Below are positions 1 through 5,480 of a stretch of 5,808 bases of DNA, one piece after another (within the stretch, counting starts at the first letter, position 1; each line of letters opens with the position of its first letter). The stretch spans positions 1-5,808 of the forward strand of contig DAHUXF010000201.1 in the NCBI GenBank assembly GCA_027307295.1. The letters run 5' to 3'. Below the pieces are notes generated by a model that made no database searches, was not told where the DNA came from, and was given only the letters and a program-made list of their open reading frames with translations. The translations under genes were made by a program, and so were the position numbers. This DNA is from Acidobacteriaceae bacterium. GTDB taxonomy: Bacteria; Acidobacteriota; Terriglobia; Terriglobales; Acidobacteriaceae.

Positions 1-228
1 AACCGCCGCAGGCACGGTAGAAAATTCTTCCGCTTTCGCCAGGAGAGGCGCTGCTCCCACCGCGGAACGCGCTTCACGAAAGGATGCCTCATAGGGAGCA
101 ACCAACCGAAGGTGTGGGAATCCAAGATTGCTCATGGCCCGTGCGGCTGCGCCAATGTTGAGCGGGTTTCGCGTTGCCACCAGCACAATACAAAGATGGT
201 CGAAGATGGAAGAGACCGGCACCGGCAT
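1..228 (-). CDS. SPOUT-family RNA 2'-O-methyltransferase, TrmJ-like, N-terminal part
   Basis: This is the first 76 codons of a gene whose 3' part lies beyond the left edge. The family transfers a methyl group from S-adenosylmethionine to a ribose 2'-OH; TrmJ acts on position 32 of tRNA. After about ten residues comes a hydrophobic strand (CIVLVATR, residues 13-20), followed by the SpoU motif 1 block NPLNIGAAARAMSNLGF (21-37), with the conserved Asn24 and Arg30. RLVAPY (41-46) and a block around AVGAAPLL follow, as in TrmJ proteins of about 240-250 residues. The ATG start is firm because an in-frame TAG lies directly before it. The ribosome-binding site is weak. The gene lies 85 bases downstream of the lipoprotein gene on the same strand, with no convincing terminator between, so cotranscription is possible. 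The catalytic C-terminal knot is not visible, so TrmJ versus another SpoU member stays open. Confidence 0.87.
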   Translation of the reverse strand, partial: MPVPVSSIFDHLCIVLVATRNPLNIGAAARAMSNLGFPHLRLVAPYEASFREARSAVGAAPLLAKAEEFSTVPAAV

Positions 229-313
229 CTATTCTACCGGGCAATGCCAGGTATCACGCATTGAGCGTGGCCTGCTCGCATAATTGCCACAATCGAATAG
301 TAAGTTCAGACCG

Positions 314-664
314 TTAATTTCTGGCTTCAGTCTCCCGCAGAACCACGCCAAAGTTCCGTCCGCCAAAGGAAAATCCCTGCTCGACCCTGCCAATTACAGT
401 CACGCTCTCGCCGTTGCCGGGCACCCCGAAATTCTGGCTGTAGACCCAGATGTGGCCGGTGCCATCATCCATCTGGAAAACTCCGTTGCCCATGGCGGCA
501 AATGCCCCGGACACAGTTCCGTGAATGGCGATATCTTTGGTGGAATAGCGTCCTGGATCTTTATTAATGTCCGCAATGGCAGCAGGGGTTGTACATCCAG
601 CGATGAGAAGCACACAGGCAGTTACGGTCACAAACAACAGCACTCGGCTGATTTTGTTGAGCAC
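314..664 (-). CDS. small secreted lipoprotein with OB-fold-like domain
   Basis: This encodes a protein of 116 residues starting at GTG. I chose this start because GGAGG lies 4 bases upstream and it puts a lipoprotein signal at the N-terminus: Lys4 and Arg7, a hydrophobic stretch (8-22), then the lipobox LIAGC with the lipidated Cys24. The mature part of 93 residues begins TTPAAIADI. It then shows a beta-rich pattern, INKDPGRY, IAIHGTVSG, FQMDDGTGHIWV and VTVIGRV, typical of OB-fold proteins: two strands ending in Gly-x-Val, and a DDGTG turn. The protein is probably anchored in a membrane facing the periplasm. Its function is unknown; OB-folds of this type bind nucleic acid, ligands or proteins, so no substrate can be named. 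It has its own leader, separated from the upstream transporter gene by a GC-rich hairpin. A longer in-frame reading to position 820 exists but would bury the signal sequence. Confidence 0.8.
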   Translation of the reverse strand: MLNKISRVLLFVTVTACVLLIAGCTTPAAIADINKDPGRYSTKDIAIHGTVSGAFAAMGNGVFQMDDGTGHIWVYSQNFGVPGNGESVTVIGRVEQGFSFGGRNFGVVLRETEARN

Positions 665-668
665 AGGC

Positions 669-686
669 CCTCCAGAAACTCTGGAG
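669..686 (-). promoter_or_regulatory. hairpin overlapping the ribosome-binding site of the lipoprotein gene
   Basis: In the minus-strand RNA, CTCCAGA, a 3-base loop and TCTGGAG form a perfect 7-bp stem (676-670 paired with 680-686). The Shine-Dalgarno GGAGG (669-673) sits mostly in the proximal arm, and the GTG start follows 4 bases later. Folding would hide the ribosome-binding site. This is seen in the sequence; a regulatory role is inference. A stem this short could also simply be melted by the ribosome. Confidence 0.45.
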
Positions 687-784
687 TAAAGGATAAAAAA
701 CTGAGGTAAAGAAGAAACGACCGTTGCATCAGTGTACCCGAAAACTAAATCATCTTGGGCATTGAATATTTTGCGCGCTGATGG

Positions 785-818
785 GCGGGCGCCGGAAGAG
801 AGATTGACCGGCGCCCGC
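785..818 (-). terminator. GC-rich hairpin after the YeiH-like gene
   Basis: GCGGGCGCCGG (785-795) and its exact complement CCGGCGCCCGC (808-818) make an 11-bp stem with a 12-base loop. It begins about 20 bases after the stop codon of the YeiH-like gene. It is well placed to end the three-gene operon or to protect the mRNA 3' end. No run of T follows on the minus strand, so it is not a classic intrinsic terminator. It may be a Rho-assisted or processing hairpin. Confidence 0.5.
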
Positions 819-838
819 AACTTAAAAGAAACAATAGC

Positions 839-1861
839 TTAGTAATGGATGAATCCGCGGGTGATCCACCAGAGGCCAAGGTCGAAGAGGAACACGAGCA
901 TAATCAAGACCAAGGGCTTAAACAGTTTCTTGAACACGTGCAGCAAATTGGCATTCATTCCAATACTGGCCAGTGCTGCGCCAAAACAGACTTCATATAA
1001 AGTGGTAACGTTTTTTGATACCTGTGCCGGCAGCGGAGCGTAAGAGAAAACCAGCGCTACCACCACAAACAACACCAGATACCAGGGAACATAAATCCGT
1101 TTGCGGATCAGGTAGGAGACGGTGGGTATAGCCAGCACCAGCAGCACCACTCGCAACGACTTCACGACCACTCCGAACTCCAGGATGCTCTTGGCTTCAT
1201 GGGACAGCGCCATCTTAACAAAGCCGGTTTGATGCAAGAGCGCGCCCGCAGCCGCGGCATACTCGCGCGGCAGGACAGACGGCAGCACAAAGGTCGAAAG
1301 AATATACAGTGAAATCAGCGCCGCAATGGTGTTGTCCACCAGCCCTGTTGCAGTGTCATTGGGTTCGCATTCAAGAACGGGTGAAGCAATGGCAATGGCC
1401 GACGCTCCACAAATCGCTGAGCCGAATCCCAGCAGATAGCGCATGCGCTCATTCAAGCCAAATAATTTGCCCATCCAGAACATAAAAACAAACGTCAGGG
1501 CCGTAATGCTCACCACCTGCAGAAAAACCCAGGGGCTGCTCGCCAGCATCACTTTGATTTCCAGGTTCTTGCCATAGAGCGCAATGCCAATGGGAATAAA
1601 GATCGACTGGGCCAGGATGATCCCCGGCAGCACTTTGAAATACATTTTTTCACGTGCGTTGATTGCCACAGAAGCCGCCATGCCCAGCACAACGGCAGCC
1701 ACCAGCGGGTCAAGACCTTTGACCTGCCGGGCAAGAAAGGACGCAGCAAAGCCCAGGGCAAGGGCCAATACGAACCCCAGAAATCCTTCCCGCGCCATGG
1801 TCATGATTTCATTGCCACTGACACTCACGCGGGGTTCAAAGAAGATTGATCGTGTGCTCAC
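839..1861 (-). CDS. YeiH/UPF0324 family membrane protein (putative sulfate exporter family)
   Basis: This 340-residue polytopic inner-membrane protein has about ten hydrophobic segments spread from residue 26 to 336. It carries the family's core block GSAICGASAIAIASPVLE (147-164), followed by an Asn/Asp-bearing segment and ALLHQTGFVKMAL (207-219), which matches the family's Gly-Ser-Ile-His/Gln-Val region. KSLRV (234-238) and a C-terminal ASIGMNANL (298-306) complete the match. Length fits the usual 330-350. The family is annotated as sulfate exporters, largely by homology to sulfonate-degradation transporters, so the true substrate here is unknown. The GTG start is supported by GAGGTG five bases upstream, overlapping the stop codon of the previous gene; this indicates translational coupling. 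The next in-frame candidates, the ATGs of Met20 and Met22, would still keep all membrane segments. It is last in the operon after the MCP and the 94-residue protein. Confidence 0.88.
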   Translation of the reverse strand: MSTRSIFFEPRVSVSGNEIMTMAREGFLGFVLALALGFAASFLARQVKGLDPLVAAVVLGMAASVAINAREKMYFKVLPGIILAQSIFIPIGIALYGKNLEIKVMLASSPWVFLQVVSITALTFVFMFWMGKLFGLNERMRYLLGFGSAICGASAIAIASPVLECEPNDTATGLVDNTIAALISLYILSTFVLPSVLPREYAAAAGALLHQTGFVKMALSHEAKSILEFGVVVKSLRVVLLVLAIPTVSYLIRKRIYVPWYLVLFVVVALVFSYAPLPAQVSKNVTTLYEVCFGAALASIGMNANLLHVFKKLFKPLVLIMLVFLFDLGLWWITRGFIHY

Positions 1862-1865
1862 AACT

Positions 1866-2150
1866 TCACCTCAATTCGTCCGGCAGTTCCAATGGGGACC
1901 CCGCAATAAGCGGGGCGATGGCCGATTTCATCAGCATCTTGGCGACGCCACTCGCCACCGACATATACTGCTGGCAAAGAATGGACAATCCATCCTTACT
2001 GCCTCCTCCGGTCACCGTGCCGTCATCGCTTACGGAAATCCGGGGGACTTTACGGGCGAACAAAATGGCCCGTTCCGACCCTATGATGGAGATCTGTTTT
2101 TTGACAATGGCTGTCATCAAATCTCCGTAGTCAACTGTTTTTACTGTCAC
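1866..2150 (-). CDS. unassigned 94-residue protein between MCP and YeiH-like transporter
   Basis: I do not recognise the family. The gene is very likely real: a GTG start follows a full AAGGAGGT ribosome-binding site at 9 bases. Its own stop lies 4 bases before the next start, and it fills the space between two clear genes on the same strand. The protein has no signal peptide or membrane segment and should be cytoplasmic. It appears to consist of an N-terminal helix (about 5-24), a second helical stretch SERAILFARKV (25-35), a beta-hairpin-like RISVSDDGTVTGGG (37-50), a long amphipathic helix (about 52-82) and a Pro/Glu-rich tail. There is one Cys, in LSILCQQ, and no metal-binding or nucleotide-binding motif. 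Its position suggests a partner of the chemoreceptor or the transporter, for example a sensing or adaptor subunit; this is inference only. Confidence 0.8.
   Translation of the reverse strand: MTVKTVDYGDLMTAIVKKQISIIGSERAILFARKVPRISVSDDGTVTGGGSKDGLSILCQQYMSVASGVAKMLMKSAIAPLIAGSPLELPDELR
1867..1872 (-). promoter_or_regulatory. ribosome-binding site of the YeiH-like gene overlapping a stop codon
   Basis: GAGGTG precedes the GTG start at 1861 by five bases. Its TG forms the first two bases of the TGA stop of the 94-residue gene. A ribosome that finishes the first gene therefore sits on the start site of the second, the usual arrangement for translational coupling. It also decides the GTG start over the downstream ATGs. 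Confidence 0.7.
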
Positions 2151-2159
2151 GTTTTGTTG

Positions 2160-2167
2160 ACCTCCTT
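2160..2167 (-). promoter_or_regulatory. strong ribosome-binding site of the 94-residue gene
   Basis: AAGGAGGT, a full complement to the 16S rRNA 3' end, begins on the last base of the MCP stop codon and lies 9 bases before the GTG start. It is the strongest ribosome-binding site of the cluster and the main evidence that the unassigned gene is translated. Confidence 0.75.
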
Positions 2168-3693
2168 CAGCTCACTGCTATCCGCGCTGTTGCCAGGCCC
2201 GCCACCGGCATCCGGTAAACCGGGGTCGATGGTTCGTTCATTTCAAGGGTGAACCCTTCCACTGCGTCAAGCGTGAGCTTCGACATCTTGGTCATCTGTT
2301 CAGCTGTGGCTGCAAGCTCCACGGTCCCGGTGCTGAATCTCTGGACCGTTCCCCGCATCCGCTCCAGTGCGTCCACAGCGGATTCCGTGCCCTGGGCCTG
2401 CTCTTGCACCGCGGAGCCGATTTCCTGCGTGATTTCATTCAGCCGCGCAGTCGCTTCGGCGATCCGCGAAGACACGTCGGATTGTTCACTGGTGGCCGTG
2501 CCAATTTCCTGGGCCAGCCGGTTGAATTCTGAAACAACGTGGCCAATCTTTTCCAGGGCCTGCGTGAGATCAGCCCCAATCTTCATTCCCTGCGTGACCG
2601 TTGTGGTGCTTTGTTCCATGTTGCGGACGGCCTTGCGGGCCTCTTCCTGGATGCTGTGAATCAGCACGTTGATTTCCTGCGTGGAATGCGCTGATTTCTC
2701 TGCCAGCTTGCGGACTTCATCCGCCACCACCGCAAAGCCCAAACCGTGCTGACCGGCGCGGGCCGCTTCAATGGCGGCATTCAGGGCCAGCAGGTTGGTC
2801 TGCTCCGCGATGTCATCAATCACTTCAACGATGTTCCCAATGCTGTCCGCGCGTTCTCCCAGCGAGGCAACAATTTCCGCTGTAGATGAAATGGCTTTAT
2901 TGATGTCTTTGAGGCCGGCATTAGCGTTGGCCGCGGTGGCAATTCCCACCCGCACCTCTTCCCGTGAGCGGTCAGAGATATCGCAAAGCAGCATGACGTT
3001 GGTGGCGACGCCCAGAAAGCTGGCCACCATCTTGTCAATGGCCTGCGATGTCTGCAGCACGCTTTCTGCCTGCATTTGCGTGTTCCGGGAGACGCTTTTC
3101 ACATTCGAGCTCATCTGGGCCATGGCGCTGGCAAGCTCGTCAATGGCTGAAGAAGTACGGACGCTGGCCTGCGCGGTGTCCCGGCTGGCCACGGCCACCT
3201 GTTCGGCGCCGGAAGCCACCTGCGTTGCCGCTGCCCGAACAGACCGGACAATGCTTCTCAACCCTTCTGTCATGTCGCGAAACGCATAGCTCAGAACATC
3301 ATCATCACAGCGTGGTTTGGCTTTTACGGAAAGATTACCGCCGGCAATTGCGGAACTGAGTTCTGCCATGTCTTTGAGATACTCAGCAATCGCGTAGAAG
3401 TTCCGGCTTAATTCGCCGATCTCATCACGCCGGTTCTGGTCGCCCATCATAACCGACAGCTTGCCCCGGCTCAGATCAAGCGCTGCTCCTCCAACCTGGC
3501 GTATAGGGGCAATAATGCTGCGCGCAACAGACACACTCATGAAAGCGGCTGCACCCAGTGCGAGCGCCACCACCGCCACCATCCAGGTGACAGCAAAATT
3601 GAAATAGGCAATCATGCTGACCAACACAATGAGAATCATCAAAAAGATACAGTTGTAGATCAGCAGTCTGCCAATTGAAGTCCTGCTATGCAT
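2167..3693 (-). CDS. methyl-accepting chemotaxis protein without periplasmic sensor domain
   Basis: This 508-residue chemoreceptor controls the CheA-CheW kinase complex. Two membrane helices (about 10-30 and 33-53) are joined by only a few residues, so there is no room for an external ligand-binding domain. A HAMP domain follows (about 54-106; IIAPIRQ and DEIGEL). A second HAMP-like unit (about 107-150) contains AIAGGNLSVKAK and SYAFRDM. Then comes a long coiled-coil hairpin whose tip has the MCP signature EQTNLLALNAAIEAARAG (297-314) and GFAVVADEVRKLAEKS (319-334). The arms span roughly 150-170 residues on each side, longer than in E. coli Tsr. The C-terminus (PVYRMPVAGLATARIAVS) lacks a CheR/CheB-docking pentapeptide of the NWETF type. 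I start at the ATG with AGAAGAGA upstream; a TTG ten codons earlier lacks a ribosome-binding site. It is first in an operon with the 94-residue protein and the YeiH-like transporter. Confidence 0.93.
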   Translation of the reverse strand: MHSRTSIGRLLIYNCIFLMILIVLVSMIAYFNFAVTWMVAVVALALGAAAFMSVSVARSIIAPIRQVGGAALDLSRGKLSVMMGDQNRRDEIGELSRNFYAIAEYLKDMAELSSAIAGGNLSVKAKPRCDDDVLSYAFRDMTEGLRSIVRSVRAAATQVASGAEQVAVASRDTAQASVRTSSAIDELASAMAQMSSNVKSVSRNTQMQAESVLQTSQAIDKMVASFLGVATNVMLLCDISDRSREEVRVGIATAANANAGLKDINKAISSTAEIVASLGERADSIGNIVEVIDDIAEQTNLLALNAAIEAARAGQHGLGFAVVADEVRKLAEKSAHSTQEINVLIHSIQEEARKAVRNMEQSTTTVTQGMKIGADLTQALEKIGHVVSEFNRLAQEIGTATSEQSDVSSRIAEATARLNEITQEIGSAVQEQAQGTESAVDALERMRGTVQRFSTGTVELAATAEQMTKMSKLTLDAVEGFTLEMNEPSTPVYRMPVAGLATARIAVS

Positions 3694-3802
3694 GAACGTT
3701 TCTCTTCTAACGATCTGCCGCAAAATCGAGAGTAAAGTATCAATTTCCTGAACAACTTACAAAGTAACGAAAGATGCACGACTGCGCGTCTAAGTAAAAC
3801 AA
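3694..3802 (-). promoter_or_regulatory. leader and probable promoter region of the MCP operon
   Basis: This 109-base gap lies between the terminator of the secreted-protein gene and the MCP start. It must hold the operon promoter if that terminator works. The best sigma-70-like pair on the minus strand is TTGTAA, a 17-base spacer and TACTTT (about 3733-3761). It is only a partial match to the consensus, so the exact site is uncertain. I see no flagellar sigma-28 signature that I would trust. Confidence 0.3.
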
Positions 3803-3826
3803 CGGAGGCCCTTCATAGGGCCTCCG
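3803..3826 (-). terminator. intrinsic terminator after the secreted-protein gene
   Basis: A perfect 10-bp stem (CGGAGGCCCT paired with AGGGCCTCCG) with a 4-base loop is followed on the minus strand by TTGTTTTACTT. It begins about 34 bases after the stop codon of the secreted-protein gene. This is a typical Rho-independent terminator and it separates this gene from the MCP operon. On the plus strand the stem is followed by a G-run and only four T's, so it should act mainly on minus-strand transcripts. Confidence 0.85.
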
Positions 3827-3860
3827 GGGGCGTTTTGCAACTCACCTTGATGCTGCTCAG

Positions 3861-5303
3861 TTAAAACGCCGGCAGCTCCAGTATTGCGCCGTTTGAGTTC
3901 GGCACGCCTGGCAGGTGGCCGGTCACGGTGACCCAGATCACCGTGTTCGTCGCCTGCTCTTCCAACGGGGAAGGTGAGGTAGCAATGCCGTTGATGCGGG
4001 CCCCCTCTCCCAAGGACCGTCCATCCGCTAAGCGTACGTGCCGCACCGCCACAACAGTACCATCCTGGCGCATGCGCACAATGGTATTGTTGCCGCGATT
4101 TGCCACGTAAAAATCAGATCCCTCATTAAGAGAGGTATTGCTGGAGAAGTTGCGATCGTCCGTCTCTATGACAACGGGTGTAAGGTCAACCGGCTCATTC
4201 AGTGCCTCAGAGCGGAAGTGCCGAACTCCCGTTACGCGGAATACTGCGCTTGGGCCTGCTGGATCTGGAGCAATATCAACCGCGGCGATCTGGTTCTTGA
4301 ACGGTTCGCTAACGAACAGGATCAAAGTTGGCGTCCAGTTGAGAATGACGCCCTCGCGCGGACTTACATTGCGGTTGCCATCATCGTCGCCCTCATCGTC
4401 ATCATCATGATGGCGGCGTCTCAGAGGGCTGATGGTGCCAGGAGGTGCCAGGCCATCCAATCCCTGTCCTGTGTGCTCCTGCACAATGCTTCCATCCGCT
4501 TCCACTACCGCAAAAACAGCTCTCTTGGAACCATCGGGAGATGCGCCCAAGAATGCAGTAGCTACAGCGCCGGTGTTCAAGCCTCCCGGAATGACCTGGG
4601 CAGCCGAAGGAGGAACTACCCCACGGTTGGCCAGATTACCAGCATAGACGCCGCCGAAAGCCGGGTTTGGCGCGCCAGCCAGCCCGAAACCCTGAGGATC
4701 AAGAATGGTAGATGTACCTATGCCTCCCAGTCCGTTGGGAGAGTTTACCGGCCATAGCCGTCCGAAAGCATTATTAATTGAGATGCCGAGCGGGTTGCTC
4801 GCCCCGGTAAAGTTCGCCGTTGCTGCGGCTGGATTCTTAACAGAGTTCAGGAACGCCGCACTGTTGGCTGTATAGACCTGCACGCGCCCACCCAGTGTGG
4901 ATACCTGGCCGCCGGCGCTTGCAAAGTCCGCAGGCACTACCAGCGTAGGCCCGTTGGGATCAATTGAAAGAAATGAACCCGGCAACTGATCGGTTCGCGC
5001 CAGCGGTTCTCCAAAGTTTGAGCTGCTCCCCACCAGGATTCGCACAGGATCAAGAATCTGTCCCGGTTGAGTAAAGACGTTTAAGGCTGGTTTGTCATGG
5101 ATGGGCCCGCCAGGCAAAAAAGCCCCTACCGGACTGATCACGGAAGCGCCTGGAATACCAACTGCAACAATGCGGCCTCGTAATGCCTTTTGGTCATCTT
5201 TGTCTCCATCTTCCGCTCGGACAAAGATGGGATTCACCATGGCCGCAATACCAGTCAACGCAAGCACCATTGCAAGCAATTTTTTCCTATTACTGAACTT
5301 CAT
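3861..5303 (-). CDS. secreted protein with beta-propeller-like segments and a His/Asp-rich tract
   Basis: I do not recognise a named family. The 480-residue product has a clear Sec signal peptide: MKFSNRKK, a hydrophobic core (9-28), and a likely cut after VRA at residue 30 before EDGDKDD. It should be periplasmic or extracellular. The mature part is rich in Gly, Pro, Asn and Ala, with few charged residues up to about 290. The C-terminal third has strand-turn patterns of NHL or YVTN-type propellers: ILFVSEPFKNQIAAVDI (328-344), SDFYVANRGNNTIVRMR (396-412, followed by QDGTVV) and NGIATSP (438-444). Between them lies RRRHHDDDDEGDDDGN (295-310), a highly charged linker that might bind cations. 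The ATG start is set by AAGGAG 7 bases upstream and by the signal peptide; a reading from 5405 lacks a ribosome-binding site and would bury the signal. It is monocistronic, with its own terminator. Catalytic residues are not apparent; a structural or binding role is a guess. Confidence 0.82.
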   Translation of the reverse strand: MKFSNRKKLLAMVLALTGIAAMVNPIFVRAEDGDKDDQKALRGRIVAVGIPGASVISPVGAFLPGGPIHDKPALNVFTQPGQILDPVRILVGSSSNFGEPLARTDQLPGSFLSIDPNGPTLVVPADFASAGGQVSTLGGRVQVYTANSAAFLNSVKNPAAATANFTGASNPLGISINNAFGRLWPVNSPNGLGGIGTSTILDPQGFGLAGAPNPAFGGVYAGNLANRGVVPPSAAQVIPGGLNTGAVATAFLGASPDGSKRAVFAVVEADGSIVQEHTGQGLDGLAPPGTISPLRRRHHDDDDEGDDDGNRNVSPREGVILNWTPTLILFVSEPFKNQIAAVDIAPDPAGPSAVFRVTGVRHFRSEALNEPVDLTPVVIETDDRNFSSNTSLNEGSDFYVANRGNNTIVRMRQDGTVVAVRHVRLADGRSLGEGARINGIATSPSPLEEQATNTVIWVTVTGHLPGVPNSNGAILELPAF

Positions 5304-5480
5304 TTCAGCACTCCTTTTTTCGTTGTGGCCTGTGGAACTGTTGGGTTGGGGAAGTGTGTAATTAGTTTTGTTGGGGTACCTATTTTTCGAGCTGCTCACT
5401 TCCATATTCAGATGCCGATCTATTGCTTTTTACAAAGTAAGAAAAAACTGATCCTTTTTCTTTCAGGAGTGCTGATTATA
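5304..5480 (-). promoter_or_regulatory. long leader of the secreted-protein gene, with candidate -10 box
   Basis: Reading on the minus strand, a perfect TATAAT lies at 5480-5475, about 170 bases before the start codon. No good -35 box lies 16-18 bases upstream of it, so it may be only a chance match in AT-rich DNA. If used, it gives a leader of roughly 165 bases. The part at 5320-5380 is rich in C and A in the RNA and nearly unstructured. The ribosome-binding site (5311-5316) lies inside an 11-base segment whose exact complement is at 5465-5475. Confidence 0.35.
5305..5475. repeat. widely spaced 11-bp inverted repeat containing a ribosome-binding site
   Basis: TCAGCACTCCT at 5305-5315 and its exact complement AGGAGTGCTGA at 5465-5475 are separated by 149 bases. 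The left copy, read on the minus strand, holds most of the Shine-Dalgarno of the secreted-protein gene. The right copy overlaps the candidate TATAAT. In a transcript starting upstream of 5475 the two could pair and cover the ribosome-binding site. Confidence 0.5.

Noticed and set aside
255..269. Hairpin CACGC-ATTGA-GCGTG between the lipoprotein and methyltransferase genes
   Set aside because: A 5-bp stem without a T-run is too weak to call a terminator.
284..709. Plus-strand open frame of 141 codons opposite the lipoprotein
   Set aside because: It overlaps the supported lipoprotein gene completely and shows no protein-like features.
665..820. N-terminal extension of the lipoprotein to an ATG at 820
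   Set aside because: It would place 52 residues before the signal sequence, runs through the GC-rich hairpin after the transporter gene, and has no ribosome-binding site to match GGAGG before the GTG at 664.
1584..2252. Plus-strand open frame of 222 codons opposite the operon
   Set aside because: It crosses the borders of three minus-strand genes and gives a low-complexity product without a recognisable domain.
3694..3723. TTG start ten codons upstream of the MCP ATG
   Set aside because: No ribosome-binding site precedes it, while an AGAAGAGA segment precedes the ATG at 3693.
4038..4757. Plus-strand open frame of 239 codons opposite the secreted-protein gene
   Set aside because: Its product has no domain-like pattern and it lies fully inside a gene with signal peptide, ribosome-binding site and terminator; it is a by-product of codon bias.
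5304..5405. N-terminal extension of the secreted protein to an ATG at 5405
   Set aside because: The added 34 polar residues would bury the signal peptide, there is no ribosome-binding site before 5405, and AAGGAG sits at the right distance from the ATG at 5303.
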